Assembly (NCBI GenBank): GCA_029979145.1
Contig: JAPOIC010000034.1
Coordinates: 1 to 12,960, forward strand
Reading direction: 5' to 3'
DNA from: Opitutaceae bacterium
GTDB lineage: Bacteria > Verrucomicrobiota > Verrucomicrobiia > Opitutales > Opitutaceae
Length of the DNA: 12,960 nt
Shown here: piece after piece, positions 6,677-12,960 of the stretch
Position numbering within the stretch: position 1 is the first letter of the stretch
How the letters are laid out: the number at the start of each line of letters is the position of its first letter
The notes under the pieces: generated by a model
Seen by the model: the letters and a program-made list of their open reading frames with translations, nothing else
The model's database searches: none
Told to the model about the DNA's origin: nothing
Made by a program: the position numbers and the translations under genes

Positions 6677-7789
6677 TCAGCGCAGGCGGGCGATCAGGCC
6701 CAGTGCGATCACTGACATGCCGGCGTTGGGCAGCCAGGCCGCCACGAGCGGGTCCATCACTTCCTTTGTCGCGAGTGACGTCGCCAGGTGCATGAACACG
6801 TAGTAGAGAAAGAAGAGGCCGATCGATTTTGAAACGCCCACCGCAGGGTTCACCCGCACGCCCGACACGGCGAAAGGGATGGCCAGTGCGATCACGATCA
6901 ACGGACCGAGCGTGTCGGCCACCAGTCCGAAGTAGCGCACCGCATAGACCAACCCTTTCGGATTCGAGTCCGCGGCGTAGTAATTCACCAGCCGGCGCAG
7001 TTCGAAGACCGAGAGGTCCGAGGGCTTGCGGTCGATGATCAACATCAGGCGCGGGTCCTCACTGTAATGCGGCACGAAGCGCCGGAAAAACGGCTTCGGC
7101 TCGAGCATCTCACCCGTCGCCGGATTAAAGACCAGCTCCTGGCCGTCGGTAAACAGCCAGCCCTGCTGCTCGCGGTCGTAGGACGCTTCCTCTGCCACGA
7201 TGCGCCGCTCCTCGCGGCGGTCGGCGTCGAGCTCCGACACCATCACGCCGTAGCCCTTGCGCGTGAACTGGCTGTAGCGGTTCATGAACCACATCCGCTG
7301 CACCGCGCGGTTGTCGAAGGCCACGCTGGAGACCACCCCGATGCGGTCCTCCGGCATGGTTTCCGATTGCTGCCGGAACGCCAGCGAGTCGCGCAGCGAG
7401 CGCGAGGCCTCAACCGACCACGGCACGATGCTGGCGTTGAGATACCAGGTCAGGCCGCAGGCCAGCAGGCCGATCGCCCAGACCGGCGCGGTGATGCGCA
7501 AAATGCCCACGCCGGCGGCGCGCAGCGCCACCAGTTCGTTGGCGCGGTGCAGCTTGCCGAGCACGTAGAGCAGCGAAATCAACAGCGCCACCGGCAGCAC
7601 GATCGCGAGGAAGCCCGGGAGGGTCACAAACAGGTAGACCCAGAAATCCGCGCCGCTCGCACCCAGGTCGTTGAGCATCCGAAAATCGTCGTAGAGCACC
7701 TGCACCAGCAGCAGGCCGATCATCGCGGCCAGCACGAGGCCGAGAATTTGCAGCCACTCGCGGAGGAGGTGTCGATCGTAGGTGTTCAA
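6677..7789 (-). CDS. LptF/LptG-family lipopolysaccharide transport permease (YjgP/YjgQ)
   Basis: About 370 residues, the usual size for LptF/LptG, the inner-membrane permeases that work with the ATPase LptB to pull lipopolysaccharide from the membrane onto the periplasmic bridge. The start region MNTYDRHLLREWLQILGLVL is a typical N-terminus, followed by three membrane spans (including the LPGFLAIVLPVALLISLLYVLG stretch), a periplasmic beta-jellyroll domain of about 160 residues, and three C-terminal spans (LVADTLGPLIVIALAIPFAV, FFLYYVFMHL, WLPNAGMSVIALGL). No ATG is available at the right place: TTG at 7789 fits the family best; TTG at 7834, 8 bp behind the nhaC stop, would add 15 residues. 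A much longer upstream reading overlaps nhaC and is not real. The LptF/LptG partner is not adjacent in the window. Assignment to F or G is left open. Confidence 0.88.
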   Translation of the reverse strand: MNTYDRHLLREWLQILGLVLAAMIGLLLVQVLYDDFRMLNDLGASGADFWVYLFVTLPGFLAIVLPVALLISLLYVLGKLHRANELVALRAAGVGILRITAPVWAIGLLACGLTWYLNASIVPWSVEASRSLRDSLAFRQQSETMPEDRIGVVSSVAFDNRAVQRMWFMNRYSQFTRKGYGVMVSELDADRREERRIVAEEASYDREQQGWLFTDGQELVFNPATGEMLEPKPFFRRFVPHYSEDPRLMLIIDRKPSDLSVFELRRLVNYYAADSNPKGLVYAVRYFGLVADTLGPLIVIALAIPFAVSGVRVNPAVGVSKSIGLFFLYYVFMHLATSLATKEVMDPLVAAWLPNAGMSVIALGLIARLR

Positions 7790-7842
7790 CGCGGTGTCGA
7801 TGAAAGCCGGCCCTTGCGCTTTGGCCAGACCCAAACCCGGAC

Positions 7843-9348
7843 CTAGTCGCGCGCCGCGGGTTCCCCAGCCGGCGTCGGCGGGGTGCGCGCTATCGTCCAG
7901 CCGGTGAAACCGTAAAGCGCGGAGACCAGCGGGTTCACTAAATTGAAAAACGCGAACGGCAGGTAGGCGAAGGGAAACACACCCAGCGTCGCATACATGT
8001 AGGCGCCGCAGGAATTCCACGGCACGAGCGGCGAGGTCAGCGTGCCGGCATCCTCCAGGCAGCGCGACAGGTTCTTCGGGTGCAGCCCGGCGCGCGCGTA
8101 GGCGGCGCGATACATCCGGCCCGGCACGACGATCGAGAGGTATTGGTCCGGCGCCACCACATTGATGCCGAGACAGGTGCCCAGCGTGGCGAGGATTAAC
8201 CCGCCAGTGCCGCGCGCGAGGCTGAGCACGGCCTCGGCAATGCGCTCCAGCATGCCACTGCGCTCCATGATGCCGCCAAAGGACATCGAGCACAGGATGA
8301 TGCCGATCGTGCCATACATGCTGCTCATGCCGCCGCGGCTCAGTAGGTCGTCAACCGCCGCCACCCCGGTTTCCGCGGCAAACCCGTCATAGGCGATCCC
8401 GAGCAATCGCGCGAAGGGGACGCCCTGCACCGCACTGGCGCCGACGCCGCCGACCAGCGCACCGACCGCCAGCGCCGGCAGCGCCGGCACGCGCTTGATC
8501 ACCATCACCACCACCACCACCGGCGGCACGAGCAACCAGGGCGTGATACGGAACCCTCCGGCAATGCCCTCACTGATTGCGTTCACGGCGTCGAGGTGCA
8601 CGTCGCCGCCATACCGCAGGCCCACCACCCAATAGAGCAGCAATGCCACGCCGAAACTGGGCCCGGTGGTGTAAATCATGTGGCGCACATGCTCGAAGAG
8701 TTCCGAACCCGACACCGCCGGCGCCAGGTTGGTCGTGTCGGACAGCGGCGACATCTTGTCGCCGAAATACGCCCCCGAAATGATGGCGCCCGCCACCATC
8801 GGCAGCGGCACGCCCAGCGCCCCGCCGATGCCAACCAGCGCGATGCCCACGGTGCCGGCCGTCGTCCAGGAACTCCCGGTCGCCAGCGCCACGATCGCGC
8901 AAATCAGGCAGGCCGCCAAGAGGAACACGTGCGGCGACAACAGCTTCAACCCGTAGACAATCATCATCGGCACCACGCCCGCCGCGATCCAGACGCCGAT
9001 CAACACGCCGACCACGAGCAGAATCAGCACCGCGCCCAGCGAAAGCAAAATGCCCTCGGCAAACCCCTGCTCCACCTCGCGCCATTTCCAACCGAGCCGC
9101 AGGCTCATGACCGCGGCCACCATGGTCGCGCCAACCAACGGGATGTGCACCGGGATCGACGCCTGCAGCACGGAACCGAGATACGGGATGCCCGCCAGCA
9201 ACTGCAGCAACGGCGTAATCACCGGCAGGTCCGGCAGGTCGTCGACATTGATCACGGCACCGGCCAGAAAAACCACCAGACTGACCACGGGCACCAGCGA
9301 CTCGAACAAAGTGGGCGGACGCGTCGTCGGGGAAGGTGCCGGATTCAT
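7843..9348 (-). CDS. nhaC: NhaC-family Na+/H+ antiporter
   Basis: A 501-residue polytopic inner-membrane protein with about eleven hydrophobic spans. The most diagnostic region is the TGSSWTTAG stretch followed by GIALVGIGGALGVPLPMVAG and then GAYFGDKMSPLSDTTNLAP, the core of NhaC antiporters. Later conserved parts include CSMSFGGIMERSGML, the NVVAPDQYLSIVVPGRMY segment and LTSPLVPWNSCGAYM. Family role: exchanging cytoplasmic Na+ for protons; a Bacillus relative, MleN, swaps malate for lactate, so the exact exchange is open. ATG at 9348 gives a short polar N-terminus before the first span; the longer upstream reading runs across the divergent promoter region. A perfect 15-bp palindrome lies 4 bp upstream of the ATG. 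The LptF/LptG gene follows on the same strand. The divergently transcribed neighbour is a sodium symporter, so the pair jointly touches sodium balance. Confidence 0.93.
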   Translation of the reverse strand: MNPAPSPTTRPPTLFESLVPVVSLVVFLAGAVINVDDLPDLPVITPLLQLLAGIPYLGSVLQASIPVHIPLVGATMVAAVMSLRLGWKWREVEQGFAEGILLSLGAVLILLVVGVLIGVWIAAGVVPMMIVYGLKLLSPHVFLLAACLICAIVALATGSSWTTAGTVGIALVGIGGALGVPLPMVAGAIISGAYFGDKMSPLSDTTNLAPAVSGSELFEHVRHMIYTTGPSFGVALLLYWVVGLRYGGDVHLDAVNAISEGIAGGFRITPWLLVPPVVVVVMVIKRVPALPALAVGALVGGVGASAVQGVPFARLLGIAYDGFAAETGVAAVDDLLSRGGMSSMYGTIGIILCSMSFGGIMERSGMLERIAEAVLSLARGTGGLILATLGTCLGINVVAPDQYLSIVVPGRMYRAAYARAGLHPKNLSRCLEDAGTLTSPLVPWNSCGAYMYATLGVFPFAYLPFAFFNLVNPLVSALYGFTGWTIARTPPTPAGEPAARD

Positions 9349-9352
9349 GGTC

Positions 9353-9367
9353 ACGCGCCGGGCGCGT
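9353..9367. promoter_or_regulatory. 15-bp perfect palindrome directly upstream of the nhaC start
   Basis: ACGCGCC-G-GGCGCGT has seven-base perfect arms around one central base and ends 4 bp before the nhaC ATG, where the ribosome binding site should be. As RNA it would form an all-GC-rich hairpin over the initiation region; as DNA it could be an operator. High GC makes chance palindromes more likely. Confidence 0.4.
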
Positions 9368-9430
9368 CGGGCCGAGAGCGAAGACCAGCGCGTTGTGTCA
9401 TAGCAAACCGAAAACCGCCCAATTGGGATT

Positions 9431-9444
9431 TGCCCGCCCGGGCA
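9431..9444. promoter_or_regulatory. 14-bp palindrome upstream of the sodium symporter start
   Basis: TGCCC-GCCC-GGGCA has five-base arms and a four-base loop, 22 bp before the symporter ATG. It lies in the expected 5' leader and could be an operator half of a divergent control region or a leader hairpin. There is no T-run, so it is not a normal terminator. Confidence 0.3.
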
Positions 9445-9466
9445 TTCGCCGTCTTGCTGGCGTCCC

Positions 9467-11083
9467 ATGGCTAAAGCACAAGAAGCGTGGGGATCACGTC
9501 TGGGTGTTATTCTGGCGGTGGCGGGCAGCGCCGTGGGCTTGGGGAACTTCCTGCGGTTCCCGGGACTCGCGGCCCAGTATGGCGGCGGGGCGTTCATGAT
9601 CGCCTACTTCGTCTCGCTGCTCCTCATCGGCATTCCGATCTGCTGGGTCGAGTGGACCCTCGGGCGTTTCGGTGGCCGCGCCGGCTACCACTCCACGCCC
9701 GGCATCTTCCAGGTGCTGCTCAACAAGCCGTGGGCGAAATACCTCGGCGTCATCGGCTTCATCGTGCCGGTCTGCATCTACATGTATTACGTCTACATCG
9801 AGGCGTGGTGCCTCGGTTACGCCCTCAATGCCTTCACCGGCAAAATGAGCATGGCGGGCATGGACTACGGCGCGTTCTTCGGGCGATTCACCGGCGCGAG
9901 CTCGGACGGCGTGGCACTGCACTTCGGCCTCGGTGACGTCGGCATCTTCGTGCTGATCGTTTACGTGCTGAACTTCTACTTCATTTACCGCGGCATCTCC
10001 AAGGGCATCGAGGCGGTCTGCAAATTCGCCATGCCGGCGCTCATCGTCATCGCGATTATCATCCTCATCCGCGTGCTGACGCTCGGCACGCCCGATCCGC
10101 TCAAGCCCGACCAGAACGTCATCGCCGGTCTCGGTTACCTCTGGAATCCCGGCGACATCGCCACGGGCCTGCGCAACCCGCAGCTCTGGCTCGCCGCCGC
10201 CGGCCAGATCTTCTTCTCCCTCTCCGTCGGCTTCGGCGTGATCATCACCTACGCCAGCTACCTGCGAAGCAACGACGACGTCGTGCTCAGCGGTCTGACC
10301 GCCTCCGCCGCCAACGAATTCTGCGAAGTCGGCCTCGGCGGCCTCATCACCGTGCCCGCGGCCTTCATCTTCCTCGGCGCGGCCGGCATCGTCGGCCAGG
10401 GCACCTTCGGCCTGGGCTTCAACGTGCTGCCGCAGGTCTTCGCCCACATGCCCGGCGGCCCGATCTTCGCATCGATCTTCTTCCTCCTGCTCTTCCTCGC
10501 CGCCATCACCAGCTCGCTCTCGATGCTCCAGCCGGGCATCGCGTTCCTCGAGGAAGGCCTGCACATCAACCGCAAGCAATCAGTCGCCATGCTCGGCTTC
10601 GTGACCGCCATCGGCACGATGTTCATCTGGTATTTCTCCAAGGACCTGAAGGCGCTCGACACGATCGATTTCTGGGTCGGCACTGTGATGCTGTTCATCC
10701 AGGCGACCATCCTCGTGATCATTTTCGGCTGGGGGCTCGGCATCAAAAAGGGCTGGGAGATCGCGCACGAGGGTGCCGAGATGCGCATCCCCGACGTGTT
10801 CAAATTCATCATCAAGTATGTGACCCCGGCGTTCCTGTTGATCATATTCACGCTGTTCATGCTGCAAAATGTCTTCGGCTGGAACTACTCGTTCAGCGAC
10901 CCGCAATTCAACCCGACCGGCTACGTGCGCGACCTCATCGGCGGCACCGACGCCGACGGCACCCACGTGGCGGCCAGCCCGGTCGCCCGCCTGAGCGTCG
11001 GCTGGATCGTAATCATGACCGCCTTCACCCTCTTCCTCGTCAACATCGCCGGCAAGAATTGGGACCGGCAGAACCAAAACTAA
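9467..11083 (+). CDS. Neurotransmitter:sodium symporter family (LeuT-like) amino-acid transporter
   Basis: A 538-residue, roughly twelve-span inner-membrane protein importing an amino acid with Na+. The N-terminal third aligns with Aquifex LeuT without gaps, so residue numbers coincide: GSAVGLGNFLRFP at 20-32 contains G20, A22, V23 and N27 of the sodium sites; Y107-Y108 (MYYVYIEAW) matches the substrate-binding Tyr108. TM6 has FFSLSVGF at 249-256 (LeuT 252-259), N283 matches N286, and TM8 AAITSS at 345-350 gives A345, T348 and S349 for the second sodium. E287 matches LeuT Glu290, which makes LeuT chloride-independent. Differences in the pocket: Asn21 is Ser, Val104 is Ile, Thr254 is Ser251 and Ile359 is Met353, so the ligand may not be leucine. 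ATG at 9467 fits. A 52-residue membrane protein follows after 9 bp. The loop before the last span is longer than in LeuT. Confidence 0.95.
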   Translation: MAKAQEAWGSRLGVILAVAGSAVGLGNFLRFPGLAAQYGGGAFMIAYFVSLLLIGIPICWVEWTLGRFGGRAGYHSTPGIFQVLLNKPWAKYLGVIGFIVPVCIYMYYVYIEAWCLGYALNAFTGKMSMAGMDYGAFFGRFTGASSDGVALHFGLGDVGIFVLIVYVLNFYFIYRGISKGIEAVCKFAMPALIVIAIIILIRVLTLGTPDPLKPDQNVIAGLGYLWNPGDIATGLRNPQLWLAAAGQIFFSLSVGFGVIITYASYLRSNDDVVLSGLTASAANEFCEVGLGGLITVPAAFIFLGAAGIVGQGTFGLGFNVLPQVFAHMPGGPIFASIFFLLLFLAAITSSLSMLQPGIAFLEEGLHINRKQSVAMLGFVTAIGTMFIWYFSKDLKALDTIDFWVGTVMLFIQATILVIIFGWGLGIKKGWEIAHEGAEMRIPDVFKFIIKYVTPAFLLIIFTLFMLQNVFGWNYSFSDPQFNPTGYVRDLIGGTDADGTHVAASPVARLSVGWIVIMTAFTLFLVNIAGKNWDRQNQN

Positions 11084-11092
11084 GGACTCACC

Positions 11093-11251
11093 ATGACTAC
11101 CGGAGGTTGGATCAACATGCTGCTCTCGGTCGGCTTCGTCACGACCCTCTTCATCTTCTGCATCCTGCGCGTGCTCCGCGGCCCACGCGGCGATGACCGC
11201 CATCTCGCCCACGTCGAGCCCATCGAAGAGGACGAGACCGACCAGCGATGA
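11093..11251 (+). CDS. Small single-span membrane protein (52 aa), probable symporter accessory subunit
   Basis: ATG at 11093, preceded by AGGA at a good distance (six bases), opens a frame of 52 residues. It has a short N-terminus (MTTGGWINM), one hydrophobic span (LLSVGFVTTLFIFCILRVL), a basic flank (RGPRGDDR) and an acidic tail (EPIEEDETDQR). By the positive-inside rule the tail is cytoplasmic. It follows the sodium symporter stop by 9 bp. Bacterial NSS transporters are known to be accompanied by tiny one-span subunits, as in MetP/MetS of Corynebacterium; this gene has the same position, size and topology, although I do not see clear MetS sequence identity. Its TGA overlaps the next ATG (ATGA at 11248-11251), implying translational coupling. 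Size, ribosome binding site and context argue for a real gene; the role is inferred. Confidence 0.8.
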   Translation: MTTGGWINMLLSVGFVTTLFIFCILRVLRGPRGDDRHLAHVEPIEEDETDQR

Positions 11252-11613
11252 CGCTGCGCTTCGTCAGTCTCCTCGCCTTCCTCGGCCTCGGGCTCGCCCC
11301 CGCGGCCGCCGCCGGCGAGGACCTGCTCGAACAGGCCCGTGCGGAGGCGCCCGGTGAACTCCAGCTACACGTCGTCAAGACCAAGGGCCGCCTCTCCGAT
11401 TTCATCGCCAAGGTCCGCCACGCGGAAAAAGTCTCGGGCTGGCGGCAGATTCGCGTCACCGGCGACGCCGCCTACGCCGCGTGGGACAACCTGCGCAAGG
11501 ACTACGTCTGGGACGGCGGCAAGTTTGAGGTGCTGTTCGAAATCGTCGACGCCAACCGCCTCGAACTCGACAGCGTGACCTTCGCCGGACGCACGTCCGG
11601 GCCGGACGAATGA
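11248..11613 (+). CDS. Small exported hypothetical protein (121 aa)
   Basis: The N-terminus MTLRFVSLLAFLGLGLAPA followed by AAAG is a clear signal peptide, cleaved near residue 22, so the mature protein of about 100 residues is expected in the periplasm or outside. The mature part is charged and mixed alpha/beta: a helical stretch (GRLSDFIAKVRHAEKVSGW) then strand-rich RQIRVTGDA, WDNLRKDYVWDGGKFEVLFE and NRLELDSVTFAG. No cysteines, metal motif or lipobox is seen, and I recognise no family. It is stitched into an operon by ATGA overlaps on both sides: with the 52-residue membrane protein upstream and the phosphoesterase downstream (11610-11613). A function linked to the transporter or the phosphoesterase is a guess from context. 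Confidence 0.85.
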   Translation: MTLRFVSLLAFLGLGLAPAAAAGEDLLEQARAEAPGELQLHVVKTKGRLSDFIAKVRHAEKVSGWRQIRVTGDAAYAAWDNLRKDYVWDGGKFEVLFEIVDANRLELDSVTFAGRTSGPDE

Positions 11614-12524
11614 GCAGAGATTCCTGGCGCTTCGTCCACGTCACGGACATCCACCTCGGCTCGCCGGATTCCTACCGGTTCACCCCGGCTTTCGTCGATA
11701 ATTGGACGACCGCCGCCGCGCAGATCCTCGCCCTCGCTCCCGACCTCGTGCTCGTCGGCGGCGACATTACCCGCGACGGCAACTTGAACCCCTTCGAATT
11801 CGCCAGCAGCCGCGAGGCGCTCGAGGCGCTGGGGATTCCCTGGCACTGCGTGCCCGGTAACATGGACACCGGCAACAAGCACACCGACCGGCAGGGCGCG
11901 CGCGACGACCGCGATGATGTCGCGTGCAACGTCACCACCGCGCAACTCGAAGCCTACTGCGACGGCATCGGCCCGCTCACGTGGAGCTTCGTGCACCGCG
12001 GCGTGCGCTTCAGCGGCTGCTACGAAATCATTCAAGGCACCCCCCTGCCCGCCGCCTCCGAGCTCGAAACCTGGCTCGCGTCCCTCTCCACGCTGTCCCC
12101 GGCCCGCGCGCACGTGATGCTGAACCACTACCCGCTGTTTACCGACACGCCAGACGATCCGCCGCGCGACATCACTGACGCCGTCGGCTACCTCGACTGG
12201 TATTTTTCCGCCGATCCCGCCCAGCGCCGCCACCTGACCCAAGCCTACAAGGCGGCCGGTGTGACGCACGTCCTTTCCGGACACATCCATTGCCGCCGCC
12301 CGCCCCTGAGCTTCGACGGACTCACCTATTGCTTCGGCGCCTCCACCGCTTTCGCCCAATGGGCCGACCGATGGCCCGATGGCGACGCGCGCCTGGGCTT
12401 TCAGGTCTTCACCGTTACGCCCTCCGGGATAGACTACGCCTTCGAGCCGCTCGCCCAAGTCTCCACCCGCACCGACGGCTGGGGCCCCGGCGGCCACCCC
12501 AAGCCCGACGCCCGACGCCGCTGA
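11610..12524 (+). CDS. Calcineurin-like metallophosphoesterase with GNMD motif
   Basis: A 304-residue protein with the full set of metal ligands of the calcineurin-like phosphoesterase fold: D13 and H15 (VTDIHLG), D52 (VGGDITRDG), N84 (PGNMD), H173 (LNHYPLF) and H225/H227 (LSGHIHC). The family normally has GNH in the third motif, where the histidine assists leaving-group protonation; here it is methionine (M85). The dimetal site should therefore be intact while catalysis or substrate choice may differ from CpdA-like cyclic nucleotide phosphodiesterases. There is no signal peptide, so it is probably cytoplasmic. The ATG overlaps the stop of the small exported protein gene by four bases. It is the last gene of the symporter operon. 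Substrate (cyclic nucleotide, phosphodiester, phosphoprotein) cannot be named from sequence. Confidence 0.92.
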   Translation: MSRDSWRFVHVTDIHLGSPDSYRFTPAFVDNWTTAAAQILALAPDLVLVGGDITRDGNLNPFEFASSREALEALGIPWHCVPGNMDTGNKHTDRQGARDDRDDVACNVTTAQLEAYCDGIGPLTWSFVHRGVRFSGCYEIIQGTPLPAASELETWLASLSTLSPARAHVMLNHYPLFTDTPDDPPRDITDAVGYLDWYFSADPAQRRHLTQAYKAAGVTHVLSGHIHCRRPPLSFDGLTYCFGASTAFAQWADRWPDGDARLGFQVFTVTPSGIDYAFEPLAQVSTRTDGWGPGGHPKPDARRR

Positions 12525-12555
12525 GCGCCGAGTGGAATTTCTGCCGGACTGGCAC

Positions 12556-12582
12556 TTGATTTTTCCGGCGAGCCGGTAAAAT
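12556..12582 (+). promoter_or_regulatory. Possible htpG promoter with palindromic spacer
   Basis: TTGATT (12556-12561) and TAAAAT (12577-12582) resemble -35 and -10 elements, with a 15-bp spacer (16 if CTTGAT is taken), slightly short. The TAAAAT lies 28 bp before the htpG ATG. The spacer contains a perfect palindrome, CCGGC-GA-GCCGG (12565-12576). No CIRCE repeat (TTAGCACTC/GAGTGCTAA) and no convincing heat-shock sigma-32 -10 (CCCCAT) is present. Confidence 0.35.
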
Positions 12583-12610
12583 TTGGACCCCTTTTTCAAA
12601 ACCCATTGCC

Positions 12611-12960
12611 ATGACCCAACCCGCCGCCACTCCGCAAAAATTCGAGTTCCAAGCCGAGATCAAGCAGCTGCTCAATATCGTCATCCACTCGCTCTACACG
12701 GAGAAGGAAATCTTCGTCCGTGAGCTGGTGTCCAATGCGTCCGACGCGCTTGAGAAATTCCGCCACCTGCAGCTGAACGAGAAGGACGTCTTCGACGACA
12801 AGCTCGACCTCGAGATCAACGTCACGACCGACGACAAGGCGAAGCGCATCACGATCCAGGACTTCGGCATCGGGATGACGCGCGAAGAGCTGGTGCGAAA
12901 CCTCGGCACGATCGCGCACTCGGGCTCGAAGGCCTTCCTCAAAGCCCTCGGCGAAGGCGC
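12611..12960 (+). CDS. htpG: HtpG, Hsp90-family molecular chaperone (3' end outside window)
   Basis: The first 116 residues of the ATPase domain are visible; the gene runs off the right edge. Cytosolic Hsp90 dimers bind and release client proteins during ATP cycling. Hallmarks of the GHKL ATP site are present: [13 protein letters not shown] with the catalytic Glu and the Mg2+-binding Asn, DFGIGMT (the Asp contacts adenine), and [14 protein letters not shown] with the start of the lid. The residue after the adenine-binding Asp is Phe rather than the frequent Asn (DNG). ATG at 12611 gives a ten-residue polar leader before [12 protein letters not shown], as usual. It is preceded by 86 bp of non-coding DNA, so it probably has its own promoter and is separate from the symporter operon. 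Confidence 0.97.
   Translation, partial: MTQPAATPQKFEFQAEIKQLLNIVIHSLYTEKEIFVRELVSNASDALEKFRHLQLNEKDVFDDKLDLEINVTTDDKAKRITIQDFGIGMTREELVRNLGTIAHSGSKAFLKALGEG

Larger units (their letters stand above)
9349..9466. promoter_or_regulatory. Divergent intergenic region of nhaC and the sodium symporter
   Basis: These 118 bp must hold the start signals of both operons. On the minus strand TATGAC (around 9399-9404) preceded by a poor -35 could serve nhaC; no strong sigma-70 pair is seen for the symporter. Two perfect hairpin-forming palindromes lie here (separate entries), one next to each start codon. Shared control of the two sodium-linked transporters is plausible but unproven. Confidence 0.45.

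Noticed and set aside
6597..6803. 68-residue plus-strand frame in the convergent gap
   Set aside because: It runs into the antisense of the LptF/LptG C-terminus, and the translation has no coherent character.
8500..8522. CAC-rich triplet run resembling a microsatellite
   Set aside because: It encodes a run of valines in a membrane span of NhaC on the minus strand; it is coding sequence, not a repeat element.
8596..9474. 292-residue His/Arg-rich frame opposite nhaC
   Set aside because: Composition is a reverse-complement artefact, and it overlaps conserved NhaC motifs throughout.
9494..10579. 361-residue acidic frame antisense to the sodium symporter
   Set aside because: Asp/Glu/Ala-rich translation is the complement shadow of hydrophobic codons of the symporter.
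12550..12565. TGGCAC upstream of htpG resembling a sigma-54 -24 box
   Set aside because: The required GC of the -12 box (TTGC) is missing at the right spacing; the following bases are TTTTC.
12537..12565. Possible terminator (TGCC-GGACT-GGCA followed by T-rich bases) after the phosphoesterase
   Set aside because: The stem is only four pairs and the T-run begins several bases after it; too weak to call.
11502..12599. 365-residue frame antisense to the phosphoesterase
   Set aside because: Gly/Val/Arg/Glu-rich low-complexity translation opposite a well-supported gene; no family features.
1..12960. Mobile element, CRISPR array, toxin-antitoxin or phage defence genes
   Set aside because: No transposase, integrase, repeat-spacer array, nuclease or toxin motifs were seen on either strand, and the gene content and composition are uniform.

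Overview
This is a GC-rich, gene-dense bacterial chromosome segment of household and transport genes. No phage, transposon, CRISPR, rRNA or tRNA is visible. Protein character and codon use (strong G/C at third positions, few clear Shine-Dalgarno sites, GTG/TTG starts) suggest a Gram-negative bacterium with an outer membrane, because an LptF/LptG-type permease is present. A verrucomicrobial, Opitutaceae-like host is my best guess, but it is an inference and not proven by any marker in the window.

Layout. (1) 1-2429, plus strand: the C-terminal end of a six-hairpin-type glycosidase-like protein, a POT-family peptide:H+ symporter, and a SugE/Gdx-type small multidrug resistance protein starting 2 bp after it. 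(2) 2433-5450, minus strand: a secreted M14 zinc carboxypeptidase followed after 6 bp by a 508-residue protein that I do not recognise and that looks like a helical-toroid plus beta-sandwich carbohydrate-active protein. (3) 5550-6241, plus strand: a 69-residue unknown protein overlapping a GTG-started diacylglycerol kinase (DgkA). (4) 6242-6676: a 435-bp gene-free gap between convergent genes that carries two copies of a near-perfect 17-bp palindrome in a 32-bp direct repeat. (5) 6677-9348, minus strand: an NhaC-type Na+/H+ antiporter followed by an LptF/LptG permease. (6) 9467-12524, plus strand: a tightly packed four-gene operon made of a LeuT-like sodium symporter, a 52-residue single-span membrane protein, a small exported protein and a calcineurin-like phosphoesterase. 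The last three are joined by two ATGA stop/start overlaps. (7) 12611 to the end: the start of htpG (Hsp90).

Functionally, the window is rich in nutrient and ion transport: proton-coupled peptide uptake, sodium-coupled amino-acid uptake, and an Na+/H+ antiporter transcribed divergently from the sodium symporter. Secreted peptidase and peptide uptake fit together as a protein-scavenging lifestyle, although they lie on opposite strands. The parts least explained by known families are the paired palindromes, the small-protein/phosphoesterase tail of the symporter operon, and the 508-residue protein. I see no clear sign of a wholly new defence or mobile system.
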